Notes under the pieces: generated by a model
Databases searched by the model: none
What the model was told of the DNA's origin: nothing
The model's input: only the letters and a program-made list of their open reading frames with translations
Made by a program: the position numbers and the translations under genes
Virus record (IMG/VR): IMGVR_UViG_3300042463_000890
Coordinates: 22,649 to 86,648 of that record
Strand: one strand, 5' to 3'
Length of the DNA: 64,000 nucleotides
DNA from: a virus
In this document: piece after piece, positions 49,228-58,000 of the stretch
Layout of the letters: each line of letters begins with the position of its first letter
Position numbering within the stretch: the stretch's first letter is position 1

Positions 49228-49889
49228 TTTTATCGATTAATCAACCATATTTTTTCCCTTACATACCATTTTACCAAATGGTTAAATCCTCGGACGTTTT
49301 TATTTCCTTAGACTACGTAACATACATGAAAGGAAAATTTATTAATAGAAATTCAATAACCGATAATCGAGATAGAACTATAAAATTTGTATTAAAATTA
49401 AATAATTGTTCCTCATTTAAAAAAATAAATGAGGTTGAAATAAAAGACCTATCCTTTGAAAAGGATAACTTTTTAAAAAAATTAAGGATTGTATATGGAA
49501 CAAAAAAGGTCAACTCTGAAGTATATGATTTAGTAGATTCATGTTTTACGTCAAATTTAATTTCGGAAATATCGCACAATTCAATTAAAAACGTTTTTTC
49601 ATTTTTAGGTATTAATAAAACAATTTTATTATGTTCTGAATCCTTTCCTAATTACGTCGAACATAAAAAAGAAAATAGAATATACGGTATTTGCGAGGAA
49701 TTAAATTGTCACAAATATGTTAACTTACCTAACGGAAGTTCCATATATAACAAAGAAGATTTTACTAAAAAAAATATTGAATTATCATTTATTTTAAATG
49801 AATTTAATTATAACACTTCAATTTTAGATTTTTTATTTAGAGAAAACAAAGAACAACTAATTAATAGGTTAAATAATTATCATCTATGA
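49224..49889 (+). CDS. WbqC-like protein
   Basis: A 221-residue homologue of WbqC-family proteins, found in O-antigen and glycan gene clusters, with no firmly established activity. The start LSINQPYFFPYIPFYQMV and DVFISLDYVTYMKGKFINRN carry the family signature (Q-P-x-Y/F-P, D-D/Y-V-x-Y, N-R-N). RTIKFVLKLNNCSSFKKINE matches the W-L-T-x-P-V segment. It uses a GTG start inside the stop of the BKACE gene (GTGA), and its stop overlaps the acetyltransferase start. It probably modifies a nucleotide sugar or transfers an acyl group. Confidence 0.8.
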   Translation: MILSINQPYFFPYIPFYQMVKSSDVFISLDYVTYMKGKFINRNSITDNRDRTIKFVLKLNNCSSFKKINEVEIKDLSFEKDNFLKKLRIVYGTKKVNSEVYDLVDSCFTSNLISEISHNSIKNVFSFLGINKTILLCSESFPNYVEHKKENRIYGICEELNCHKYVNLPNGSSIYNKEDFTKKNIELSFILNEFNYNTSILDFLFRENKEQLINRLNNYHL

Positions 49890-50515
49890 AAACAGTAGTA
49901 TCAATAGGATTTACTGAACCGCACTTATTAATGGTTTCAGATATACTTTTTTCTAAAAACTTATCACCAAAAATTTTAGTATTTGATAACCAAAAAAGAT
50001 TTAATTCTGAAAAAAATTTTATTTATCATAATTACGATTTTATCAATAGTATTAAAGGTCTAAATAATCTGTTTTTTGGGTTTGCAAAACCAATAGGAAA
50101 ATATAAATTATTCGATTTGTTAGAATTAGACTCAAATAATTTTATTAATTTAATTCATAGAAACAGTGAAATTTCAATTTATTCTGAAATAGGTAGGGGA
50201 GTTAGAATTGAACCTAATACTGTTGTTGCAGCCAAAACTAAAATAGGTAATTTTGTTAATATAAATAGAAATGTGAGCATAGGTCATCACTGCGTGATTA
50301 ACGATTTTGTTACAATAAATCCAAGTTGTTCAATTGCTGGATATGTGTCAATTGGTGAGAATACTGAAATTTGTATTGGTACTACTATAATTGACGGTGT
50401 TAACATAGGTAAGAATACTATAATTGGTGCGGGTTCTTTAGTTACTAAAGATATGCCTGACAATGTGGTTGCTTATGGTAATCCATGTAAAATAATAAGA
50501 GAAAATATAATTTAA
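49886..50515 (+). CDS. Second NeuD-like sugar acetyltransferase
   Basis: A 209-residue left-handed beta-helix enzyme. The N-terminal 90 residues lack the G-x-G-G-H loop of the other copy and have VVSIGFTEPHLLMVSDILF instead. The repeats begin at SEISIYSEIGRGVRIEPN and run through VVAAKTKIGNFVNINRNVS, IGHHCVINDFVTINPSCS, IAGYVSIGENTEICIGTT and IIGAGSLVTKDMPDNVVAYG, ending GNPCKII. The catalytic His is likely in IGHHC. The pair of acetyltransferases implies two modified positions or two sugars. Confidence 0.85.
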   Translation: MKTVVSIGFTEPHLLMVSDILFSKNLSPKILVFDNQKRFNSEKNFIYHNYDFINSIKGLNNLFFGFAKPIGKYKLFDLLELDSNNFINLIHRNSEISIYSEIGRGVRIEPNTVVAAKTKIGNFVNINRNVSIGHHCVINDFVTINPSCSIAGYVSIGENTEICIGTTIIDGVNIGKNTIIGAGSLVTKDMPDNVVAYGNPCKIIRENII

Positions 50516-51151
50516 ATGTTACATATAATAACTCCATTGTATAGATTTGAGAACTTAGAACGTATATATAATTCCATTTTTATGGATGAGGATATCACTT
50601 GGCATATTTCAAAATCTAATATAAGGGAAGAACCAAATTTTGAATTTATTAAAACCGATAAAAGAGTTAAAATTTATAATGTTGACTGTCTTGACGAAGA
50701 AGCCTTTAAAAAACGTCAACATGTTTTAGAAAAAATAGACTCGGGTTATTTTTGTTTTTTAGACGACGACACATTATTTCATGAAAACATGTACGTAAAA
50801 TATAAAGAGTGTTTGGAAAATAACTTTATTGGTATGGTCGTAGGTCAACAAGTTATGGGTGATGGATATATTAGATTAACCCCGAGCGTACCAATATATC
50901 AACATATTGACGTTGGTAATGTTTTAAGTCACACCAGTTGTTTAAACCAATGTAAATGGCCTTCCACCCATATACCATCTGTAAATCAAAAAGATTTTCT
51001 TTTTTGGGAATCTGTTTATTATTTTTATAATAAAAAATGTGAATTATGGGAGAGTCCGATATCTTACTACAATAAACTAAACCCAAATAACCCCAAACAA
51101 AAGAATAAACTTTTTATCATAAAAAAACCTTATCTCAAAATTAATAAATAA
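50516..51151 (+). CDS. GT-A glycosyltransferase-like protein
   Basis: A 211-residue GT-A protein that starts with HIITPLYRFENLERIYNSIF, resembling GT2 enzymes, and has a metal motif YFCFLDDDTLFHENMY (D-D-D). A conserved middle strand is IGMVVGQQVMGDGYIRLTP. The final part has FWESVYYFYNKKCELWESPI. It begins the base after the acetyltransferase stop and is the last gene before PhoH. Donor and acceptor unknown. Confidence 0.65.
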   Translation: MLHIITPLYRFENLERIYNSIFMDEDITWHISKSNIREEPNFEFIKTDKRVKIYNVDCLDEEAFKKRQHVLEKIDSGYFCFLDDDTLFHENMYVKYKECLENNFIGMVVGQQVMGDGYIRLTPSVPIYQHIDVGNVLSHTSCLNQCKWPSTHIPSVNQKDFLFWESVYYFYNKKCELWESPISYYNKLNPNNPKQKNKLFIIKKPYLKINK

Positions 51152-51192
51152 AATTTTTGGGGTTATAGGTTAAAAAATTAAACACAATAAAA

Positions 51193-51921
51193 ATGACAAA
51201 CCGAAAAAAAACATCATCACCTACTCAAGATAATGATAGAAAAATCTCAAGAAAAGAACTAATAGGTGAAATAATAAAAAAGAAGACCAAAGAAAAATTC
51301 TTAACTATAAATCAAAAAAAGTATTATGACACTTTAATTGACAGTGAAATTACTATTTGTTCAGGTCCCGCTGGAGTTGGTAAAAGTTACATAACCATGA
51401 AAGCGGCAATTGATTTAATTTCCGACCCTAAGACGCCATACGAAAAAATAATTATTGTAAGACCTGCGGTTGAAGCCGAAGAAAAATTAGGTTCACTACC
51501 AGGTAATGTCGAGGAAAAGTTAGACCCTTATATTTTCCCATCTTATTATTTAATGAATAAAATTATTGGTAAGGAAGCAAGAGAGAAACTTAAAGACTTA
51601 GATGTTATTGAAGTTTTTGCATTGGCATATATGAGAGGAATGAATATTGACAATTCGATACTAATTTTTGAGGAAGGTCAAAACGCCTCCCCAAGTCAAA
51701 TGAAATTATTATTAACTAGAATTGGGTTTAATAGTAAGTTCTTTATTTCAGGGGATGTAGAGCAATCTGATAAATATAAAAATAAAACTCAGAGTGGTTT
51801 ATGGGACGCTATTGAGAAATTTAGAGATGGTGAAGATATTTCGGTTTTTGAATTCAAGGACAAAAAAGATATTGTAAGAAATCCAAAAATAACAAAAATT
51901 CTAGAAAAATACGAAGAATAA
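51193..51921 (+). CDS. phoH: PhoH-like ATPase
   Basis: A 242-residue PhoH-family P-loop NTPase. Walker A ICSGPAGVGKSYITMKAAID lies near residue 56. Then IIIVRPAVEAEEKLGSLPG, the PhoH-specific segment EKLDPYIFPSYYLMNKI, and VIEVFALAYMRGMNIDNS precede Walker B ILIFEEGQNASPSQMKLLLT and FFISGDVEQSDKYKN. PhoH proteins are widespread in phages and have helicase/RNase-like activities. The gene has a 41-base upstream gap with no TATTTAT element. It is an early or middle gene by inference. Confidence 0.9.
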   Translation: MTNRKKTSSPTQDNDRKISRKELIGEIIKKKTKEKFLTINQKKYYDTLIDSEITICSGPAGVGKSYITMKAAIDLISDPKTPYEKIIIVRPAVEAEEKLGSLPGNVEEKLDPYIFPSYYLMNKIIGKEAREKLKDLDVIEVFALAYMRGMNIDNSILIFEEGQNASPSQMKLLLTRIGFNSKFFISGDVEQSDKYKNKTQSGLWDAIEKFRDGEDISVFEFKDKKDIVRNPKITKILEKYEE

Positions 51922-51982
51922 TTATTTTTTGGTTGAGTGATTACAATTTTTAAAATTTTTTTATCTTATTAAAAAATAATTT

Positions 51983-52585
51983 ATGAGGATTGGTATAGAA
52001 ATTAACGGAGTTCTTAGAAATACGTTGGGTAAAATAGAACAAACCTACAATAAATTCTACGTGGAAAAAACTGAAGGTATTGAGGAGTCTGATGAATTTA
52101 AATATGAGATTATTTCAGAAATGAATACCTTAGATATTAAATCTCATTTAAAATTTAGGGATGATGAGGAGTTATTTTCTTTTTTATATGAAGAATTTCC
52201 TATGGAAATATTTGGTCACGCACAATCAACAGAGTACACCACCTTCAATGACCTGAACGACTTATATTTTAATTTAAGGGACAAACATGAGTTAATTATA
52301 GTGTCGGATGAAATAGGTAAATCTAAACCCGCATCATTGTTTTTCTTGTCAAAATTTGGGTGTCAATTTGAGAAAATTATTTTCTATAGTAACTACACCA
52401 TAAAAGAAATGTGGAATCAAATCGACGTTTTAATAACTTCAAATCCAAATCTTTTAGAAAATCATCCTGAGGATAAAATGGTTATAAAGTATAACACAAT
52501 ATATAATAAACAAAACGATTCTTTTCACTCTATAACAACTATAAAAGAGTTAGAATCTAAAATAAATGAAACTGTACTATGTTAA
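51983..52585 (+). CDS. HAD-like protein lacking the catalytic aspartates
   Basis: A 200-residue protein with the layout of a HAD (5'-nucleotidase-like) fold. The first strand is MRIGIEINGVLRNTLG. HAD enzymes have D-x-D-G-V-L here, and this protein has E-I-N-G-V-L, so both acidic residues are changed. The middle is HELIIVSDEIGKSKPASLF, which corresponds to motif II/III, and a last strand is IDVLITSNPNLLENHPED where motif IV would have D-D. It is probably a non-catalytic binding protein or a decoy of an NT5C-type enzyme. A 60-base AT-rich gap lies upstream. It overlaps the next gene by 7 bases. Confidence 0.55.
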   Translation: MRIGIEINGVLRNTLGKIEQTYNKFYVEKTEGIEESDEFKYEIISEMNTLDIKSHLKFRDDEELFSFLYEEFPMEIFGHAQSTEYTTFNDLNDLYFNLRDKHELIIVSDEIGKSKPASLFFLSKFGCQFEKIIFYSNYTIKEMWNQIDVLITSNPNLLENHPEDKMVIKYNTIYNKQNDSFHSITTIKELESKINETVLC

Positions 52586-52848
52586 AAATTTTAGGAGAAA
52601 ATTATTATCTCGATTTAGATAAAATTGAGGATTACATCAATGTTGACCCCCCTAAGGACTACACAGGTGTTCCAGAAAATCATATTAGTGTTGTAAAATA
52701 TGATATGGTTAAAGTATTAACTGAAACATTATTAACTGAAAGTGAAGAAATTGATGAGAATTTAGGGGCTAAAGCTTCTGGTTTGTCCATCCCATTCAAA
52801 ATAGCATTCAATACACTCCTTAATAAAAAATTATTAAATAAATATTAA
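52579..52848 (+). CDS. Hypothetical small protein
   Basis: An 89-residue protein starting MLKILGENYYLDLDKIEDYI, with a VVKYDMVKVLTETLLTESE helix and a hydrophobic C-terminus (SIPFKIAFNTLLNKKLLNKY). I do not recognise the family. It overlaps the preceding gene by 7 bases and is 4 bases from the next glycosyltransferase. Unknown function. Confidence 0.55.
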   Translation: MLKILGENYYLDLDKIEDYINVDPPKDYTGVPENHISVVKYDMVKVLTETLLTESEEIDENLGAKASGLSIPFKIAFNTLLNKKLLNKY

Positions 52849-52852
52849 AAAA

Positions 52853-53917
52853 ATGAATCAAGAAAATTTATTAAAATTAGAAAAATCAATCGAGAACTTG
52901 AAAAGCAAAAAAAGTAAAATTTATTTGTTGGTACAAGACACGAAAGGTAACGCAAAAGCTTCAATTGCATATATCTACAATTTAGGAATGGCGTTACTTA
53001 ATAACGGGTTTAGTCCTGTTATATTACATGAGAAACCTGATTACACTGGCGTTGCGGGTTGGTTAGGAAAAGAGTATATGGAATCTCTACCTCATAAATC
53101 AATAGAAGGAGATAATTTAGAAGTGGCTCCTGAAGATTTTATTATAGTTCCTGAATTATATGGATTTGTTATGGCTCAACTTTCTAAATTACCTTGTGGA
53201 AAAATTGTTCTATGTCAAGCGTACGACCATATGTTAGAAACATTACAACCAGGTATGACATGGGGTCAAACAGGATTCCATAAATGTATTACCACGTCCG
53301 AATTCCAAAAAGAGTTTGTCTCTAATGTAATGAGAAATGTTTCGTTTGACATTATAGAACCTTTTATTTCTGACAAGTATAAACCTCAAACTAAACCCTC
53401 TAAACCAATAGTTACCATTCATTCAAGAGAACAAAGGGACACTACCAATTTAGTAAAAACATTTTATTTAAAATTCCCTCAGTATAGATGGGTAACATTT
53501 AGAGATATGAAAGGTTTGACTGAAGACCAATACGCCCAAGCTTTCCAAGATAGTTTCTTATCAATTTGGATTGATGAGACTAGTGCGTATGGTACATTTC
53601 CACTTGAGTCTATGAAATCAGGAGTTCCTGTGTTAGGATTAGTCCCTAATGTATTACCTCATTGGATGAATGAGGAAAACGGTGTATGGGTTAATAACAA
53701 AACTCAAATCGTAGACTTTGTTGCCGATTTCCTTCAAAATTGGTTAGAGGATAATATTAGTGAAACACTTTTAACTGAAATGAAAAATACCGTAGATAAT
53801 CTACCAACAAAAGAAAACTTTGATTCTAAAGTTGTTGAGATATTTGACGGATATATAAACACAAGATTAACTTCATTCGAAGAACAATTAAATAAATTTA
53901 CAACAATCGAAGAATAA
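52853..53917 (+). CDS. GT-B glycosyltransferase-like protein
   Basis: A 354-residue protein of the GT-B type. The N-terminal lobe has SKIYLLVQDTKGNAKASIAY, LNNGFSPVILHEKPDY and PEDFIIVPELYGFVMAQL. The C-terminal lobe has FHKCITTSEFQKEFVSNV, PIVTIHSREQRDTTNLVK, and the donor-binding stretch FLSIWIDETSAYGTFPLESM, then SGVPVLGLVPNVLPHWM, with E-S-M as the usual E-A-x element. It is followed after 4 bases by a GT2-like gene. Donor unknown. Confidence 0.75.
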   Translation: MNQENLLKLEKSIENLKSKKSKIYLLVQDTKGNAKASIAYIYNLGMALLNNGFSPVILHEKPDYTGVAGWLGKEYMESLPHKSIEGDNLEVAPEDFIIVPELYGFVMAQLSKLPCGKIVLCQAYDHMLETLQPGMTWGQTGFHKCITTSEFQKEFVSNVMRNVSFDIIEPFISDKYKPQTKPSKPIVTIHSREQRDTTNLVKTFYLKFPQYRWVTFRDMKGLTEDQYAQAFQDSFLSIWIDETSAYGTFPLESMKSGVPVLGLVPNVLPHWMNEENGVWVNNKTQIVDFVADFLQNWLEDNISETLLTEMKNTVDNLPTKENFDSKVVEIFDGYINTRLTSFEEQLNKFTTIEE

Positions 53918-53921
53918 TATT

Positions 53922-54725
53922 ATGGAAAAATTTAATATCTCAGTAATACTACCAATTAAATCTATGGCAACAAGAGGATTCGATGAATACTTTGCAAAGG
54001 CCATTGAATCTATTAAAATACAAACACTACAAATCAAAGAATTAATAATTGTTCACACTGACGAAACATCTTTAGTTGAATTTTTAAACAATTTTGATTT
54101 TGGTGATTTAACAGTTAAAAAGGAAGTTTGGACAAAAGAACCTAATTATGCCGAACAAATTAATCACGGTGTTAGGGTTTCTACAGGTGAATGGGTTTCA
54201 TTGTTTGAATTTGACGATGAGTACTCCAAAATTTGGATGAAAAACGTTAAGTTATACTCTGAATCGTATCCTGAAATTGATGCGTTTCTTCCAATCGTTG
54301 TTGATATTGACGAAAAAAATCAATTCGCTGGTTTTACAAATGAAGCAACATTTGCATTAAATATCGCATCTGATATGGGTATGTTAACAAACGAAACTTT
54401 ACAAACTTATCAAAATTTCCAAATATCAGGAATGGTAATTAAAAAATCTAAATTTATTGACTTTGGTTTGATTAAACCAAGTTTTAAATTAACCTTTGGA
54501 TATGAATTCTTTTTAAGAATGACACATAACAATGTTAAATTTATGTCAATCCCTAGAATTGGATACAAACACGTAAATTTAAGAGAAGGGTCAATTTTTT
54601 GGAATTACAAAAACGGTGAAAATATTTTGACGGAAGATGAAGTTAAGTTTTGGGTTGAGTCGGCTAAAAAAGAATATTTCTTTATTAATGATAGAGCCAT
54701 AAAATATGAACCTTCTGAAGTTTAA
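53922..54725 (+). CDS. GT2-family glycosyltransferase
   Basis: A 267-residue GT2 enzyme. It shows NISVILPIKSMATRGFDEYF, KELIIVHTDETSLVEFL, NYAEQINHGVRVSTGEWVSL, then FEFDDEYSKIWMKN (D-D metal site), and a later IVDIDEKNQFAGF. The C-terminal part has FGYEFFLRMTHNNVKF, the region of the catalytic base. It ends in YEPSEV* with a 1-base overlap of the sigma factor start, linking the glycan cluster to late transcription. Donor unknown. Confidence 0.75.
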   Translation: MEKFNISVILPIKSMATRGFDEYFAKAIESIKIQTLQIKELIIVHTDETSLVEFLNNFDFGDLTVKKEVWTKEPNYAEQINHGVRVSTGEWVSLFEFDDEYSKIWMKNVKLYSESYPEIDAFLPIVVDIDEKNQFAGFTNEATFALNIASDMGMLTNETLQTYQNFQISGMVIKKSKFIDFGLIKPSFKLTFGYEFFLRMTHNNVKFMSIPRIGYKHVNLREGSIFWNYKNGENILTEDEVKFWVESAKKEYFFINDRAIKYEPSEV

Positions 54726-55474
54726 TGAATGAAGTTAATATTTTAACGGGAACAACAGATGTACTAACAAAAAAGAAAGGTAGAAAACCAAAACAAACAA
54801 ACTATTTTGATGTTCGTGAAGAATTGGCGGTAATTAAATTTTTAGAAACCGATTCCGCGGAAGAAAGAAATAAAATCTACAACGATTTTTTGAGGGGTCC
54901 TCTGGATAAAATGATATCCTCTATTATTAGAAGATATAAATTATATCGAAAAGATATGGATTTTTACGAAATTCATACTGACACTCATTCGTTTTTAATG
55001 ACTAAAATAGATAAGTTTAAGCCTTCAAAAGAGAAGAAGGCTTACTCTTATTTTGGTACTATTTGTAAAAATTACCTAATGGGTCAAATTATAAAAGACC
55101 AAAAAGAGATTAATAGAAAAATATCTTATGAAGATATATCTCCAATATTAGAAAATAATTCAGATTACTCATATTCGATTGATTCAGATTCTGTAGATTC
55201 AGAGTTAGTTATTAGAAATTTTCTATCCGAATTAGACAAGTTTTTAAAAGATGGTAATTTAAACGAAAATGAAACTAAATTAGGTTATGCGTTATATGAC
55301 CTTTTTGAAAATTACGACAGTATTTTTGAGGGTAGTTCTAATAATAAGTTCAACAAAAATATAATTCTATTGTCATTGAGGGAAATGACTAACCTATCCA
55401 CAAAAGAAATCAGAAGTTCTATGAAAAAATATAAAATCATATATGTGAACTTGGTGGACAAAATGGCCAAATAA
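54725..55474 (+). CDS. 55: Late-transcription sigma factor, T4 gp55-like
   Basis: A 249-residue sigma70-family protein of reduced length. The core region 2 is MISSIIRRYKLYRKDMDFYE, then IHTDTHSFLMTKIDKFKPSK, then KKAYSYFGTICKNYLMGQII, the Y-F-x-x-I-x-x-N pattern of gp55-like proteins. A C-terminal region (LLSLREMTNLSTKEIRSSMK) resembles a region 4-like helix-turn-helix. T4 gp55 directs host RNA polymerase to late promoters when helped by the sliding clamp. The N-terminus is basic (LTKKKGRKPKQ). It is inferred to read the TATTTAT elements of this window. It is placed just before the tail/baseplate genes. Confidence 0.75.
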   Translation: MNEVNILTGTTDVLTKKKGRKPKQTNYFDVREELAVIKFLETDSAEERNKIYNDFLRGPLDKMISSIIRRYKLYRKDMDFYEIHTDTHSFLMTKIDKFKPSKEKKAYSYFGTICKNYLMGQIIKDQKEINRKISYEDISPILENNSDYSYSIDSDSVDSELVIRNFLSELDKFLKDGNLNENETKLGYALYDLFENYDSIFEGSSNNKFNKNIILLSLREMTNLSTKEIRSSMKKYKIIYVNLVDKMAK

Positions 55475-55488
55475 AATTACAAGATAAC

Positions 55489-55495
55489 TATTTAT
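55489..55495 (+). promoter_or_regulatory. Putative late promoter element TATTTAT before the gene at 55500
   Basis: The plus strand reads AACTATTTATTATTATGG, with the core ending 4 bases before the ATG. Like the copy before 18322, the spacing is too short for a normal leader, so the transcript may be leaderless, or the start codon may be internal. Confidence 0.4.
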
Positions 55496-55499
55496 TATT

Positions 55500-55874
55500 A
55501 TGGGAAGACCGCAAAAAAAAGAAATTAATTTATCTAAGGAATCTATATTATCATTAATGCAAGAAATTTATAACGAACTTGTTGAGCAGAGGAATACTGC
55601 GATAAGAATTCAAAATAAAATGTTATCTATGATGAAAGAACCTGAAGATATGACATTGATAGGTCCTGTAATAGAAAAACAACAAAAAATTATAAATGAC
55701 TGCGTAGATAAAAAATTGTCTTTATCTAAATTACAGTCAAGTATTTGGGAAAAACAGAGTTCTAGTAAAGAATCCTTTTCAATTTCCGATATCGATATTG
55801 ATGATGAAATAATCAAAGACTTACTTGAGAAAGATATCAATAAGTCTGAAGGTAATTACAAAATGAATAAGTAA
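55500..55874 (+). CDS. Hypothetical coiled-coil protein
   Basis: A 124-residue, mainly helical protein starting MGRPQKKEINLSKESILSLM. It continues with IYNELVEQRNTAIRIQNKML, a strong coiled-coil candidate, then KQQKIINDCVDKKLSLSKLQ, and an acidic end (DIDIDDEIIKDLLEKDI). Small helical proteins with a basic N-terminus and coiled coil include small terminase subunits, but no further support is seen here. It is followed 1 base later by the 635-residue structural protein. Confidence 0.5.
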   Translation: MGRPQKKEINLSKESILSLMQEIYNELVEQRNTAIRIQNKMLSMMKEPEDMTLIGPVIEKQQKIINDCVDKKLSLSKLQSSIWEKQSSSKESFSISDIDIDDEIIKDLLEKDINKSEGNYKMNK

Positions 55875-55875
55875 A

Positions 55876-57783
55876 ATGGCTTCATTAGATTTAAATGCTG
55901 ATTATAAAGCAATTCAAGATAAAGTTAAGGCGACCCAAGCATATAAGGACGCTAAAGCAGATTATGACAAAGCCAAAAAAAGAAAAGGTGAAAGTTTTGA
56001 CAAGAAAAAATCTGAGGTAACAGAACAAATCAATAAGTTTAAAAACGAGAAAAAAAAATACCAAAAACAAATTAAATCTCAATTTGAGCAATTATTAGAT
56101 TTAAATAATGTTACAGGAGGTAAGGGTAGTAATTCATCTAAATATATTAAAAAATTACTATTACAGGCCTTAAAAAATATTGAGCCTAAAATATTAGAAA
56201 TTTTACGAACTGAAGCGATTAATGCGGTCGGTTGTGACCAACAACAATTGTTTAATGGTCAAGTTTTATATATTAAAGTATCATCAGTAGATTTAGGTTC
56301 TTTGTTAAAAAAAGACCCTACGGATGAAATAGGAAAAGTTTTATACGAAAAAAATCCAATTGCCATTCAGACGTTCCCATTTTCGATGAATAGAGAACTA
56401 TACCAAAGAATACAAAGTGGTCAACCTTACTCAGTTGATAACGGTCAGTTATATTTAGGAGCGTCGACTCAAGCATTATTTGATATACAGTATGTAGAGT
56501 TAGACAATTTAGGTCAAACAGGTCCTTGGTTTAAAATAACCCTACAAAACAGAGTGGGAGGTATAAATAAAGTAGGTGAATTTCTTGTAGATTATTACAA
56601 AACAATAAAACTTGTTGATTTTACTAATATTATCGCACAGATTATTGAAGCTCTTTGTGGTGCGATTTCAATACAAGCCAATGTAGGGTTAGTACAAGCG
56701 GAAGACGCAAGTAAATTCATGTTAATTTTACAAAGAATTCTTGGTCTATGTTTTGATTCTGTAAAAGAAATTGATGTTAGCGGGGTTGCAAAAGTTTCAG
56801 AAACTGATGGTATTGATGATTCATTTTTTGAATTTACTGAAATTGATTTAAGAAATATTGACTTAAGAATCGCAAACATTAAAAAAGGGGTTATCCAATT
56901 TGAGGATTGTGGTAACGTGGACATACCCGTTGATTCAACTTCTCTACTTAATGCTCTTAATAATCTAAATTTTGTACCCGATTCAGATTTAGAAAACGCC
57001 GCTGACCAAGTAACTAATGTATTGGCTAACAATCCTGAACTTAATGGTTTAGGTATTGAGGCTAATATCCAAGCGTCTGTTGATTTTAACTTTATTAAAC
57101 TATTGGCACAAGGTCTAATTTTTGCTCTTTTAACACCAAAAATTTTGTTACCTATAATGACAATGTTAAAAGCAATTGGCCAAAATGTTAGTGATGGGAT
57201 TAATTCGTTCCAGCAATTTGCAAAAGACTTTAGAAAATTTGTAATTAATTTAGTTTCTAAAGTAGGTTCATTATTTGTCCAAGAATTATTTAATTTAATT
57301 AAAAAAGATATTCAAAATTTGATACAACAAGTTATAATGGATTTGGTTAAAGAAAAGGCGGATAAAAGAATAACTATGATTCTAAAACTTATTCAATTAC
57401 TTTTATTATTAGCCCAATTAATTTCAGATTGGAGGAAATGTAAAAGTGTTATTGACGAGCTCCTGCAACTTTTAAATATTGCCGCCTCGGGATGGGGAGG
57501 TGAAGTTCCTTTACCTCTGTTATTTGCTTCACAGATATTAGATGGTTATTCTGAAACAAGAGCCTTTATCGGTACTATTGAAGAAATGCAAAAATTAGGA
57601 ATACCAACTGGTCCTATGCCTGACGGAAGTCCTAATTTAAATGTATTATCCAAATTCGCTCAGATGAAAGCTCAAGCTAAAGAAGAGGCCGAAAATGGTA
57701 AGGTTCAAATTGCGATTGGTGCTCTTAGTACAACTCCTGCAGGATTAACAGTACCAGCAAGTGCATTCGGTAAAAAAATGTAA
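55876..57783 (+). CDS. Large virion structural protein with hydrophobic helices
   Basis: A 635-residue protein. Residues ~15-75 are a charged coiled coil (AYKDAKADYDKAKKRKGESF). The middle has GCDQQQLFNGQVLYIKVSS and FDIQYVELDNLGQTGPWFKI, beta-rich. The region 440-560 is rich in Leu/Ile helices (FIKLLAQGLIFALLTPKILL, ILKLIQLLLLLAQLISDW), which may be membrane-active or form a buried helical bundle. Near the end is GWGGEVPLPLLFASQILDG. It lies directly upstream of a gp5-like hub gene. I suggest a baseplate hub or tail-tip role, without a known family. Confidence 0.6.
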   Translation: MASLDLNADYKAIQDKVKATQAYKDAKADYDKAKKRKGESFDKKKSEVTEQINKFKNEKKKYQKQIKSQFEQLLDLNNVTGGKGSNSSKYIKKLLLQALKNIEPKILEILRTEAINAVGCDQQQLFNGQVLYIKVSSVDLGSLLKKDPTDEIGKVLYEKNPIAIQTFPFSMNRELYQRIQSGQPYSVDNGQLYLGASTQALFDIQYVELDNLGQTGPWFKITLQNRVGGINKVGEFLVDYYKTIKLVDFTNIIAQIIEALCGAISIQANVGLVQAEDASKFMLILQRILGLCFDSVKEIDVSGVAKVSETDGIDDSFFEFTEIDLRNIDLRIANIKKGVIQFEDCGNVDIPVDSTSLLNALNNLNFVPDSDLENAADQVTNVLANNPELNGLGIEANIQASVDFNFIKLLAQGLIFALLTPKILLPIMTMLKAIGQNVSDGINSFQQFAKDFRKFVINLVSKVGSLFVQELFNLIKKDIQNLIQQVIMDLVKEKADKRITMILKLIQLLLLLAQLISDWRKCKSVIDELLQLLNIAASGWGGEVPLPLLFASQILDGYSETRAFIGTIEEMQKLGIPTGPMPDGSPNLNVLSKFAQMKAQAKEEAENGKVQIAIGALSTTPAGLTVPASAFGKKM

Positions 57784-57787
57784 AATT

Positions 57788-58000
57788 ATGACAAAAAAAG
57801 AAACCGCTGAAAAAGTATTGAGGATAGTTAAAGATTATAAATCCCATTCAAACAAGGATTTAACATTTGCTATGGATTTTATCCAAGAAGATTTTAATTT
57901 AACTAAAGAAACTCTTCTAAAATTGTCAACTCATTTAGACAAATTAGAAACTACATATAATTTAATTTTAAAAGAATACGAAAGTAGAGTTAAGAAATGA
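57788..58000 (+). CDS. Small helical hypothetical protein
   Basis: A 70-residue protein; the ATG at 57788, 5 bases after the previous stop, is preferred to an overlapping ATG at 57761. It starts [20 protein letters not shown] and is almost all helix, with a heptad-like pattern ([20 protein letters not shown]). It overlaps the gp5-like gene by 4 bases. It may be a small chaperone or a coiled-coil component. Not recognised. Confidence 0.55.
   Translation: MTKKETAEKVLRIVKDYKSHSNKDLTFAMDFIQEDFNLTKETLLKLSTHLDKLETTYNLILKEYESRVKK

Noticed and set aside
55500-55874. Small terminase subunit
   Set aside because: Only the size, the basic N-terminus and a coiled-coil tendency fit; no large terminase lies nearby in this window and no motif supports it.
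56595-57032. A 145-codon minus-strand ORF inside the 635-residue structural gene
   Set aside because: Shadow of a convincing plus-strand gene that overlaps its neighbours in operon style.
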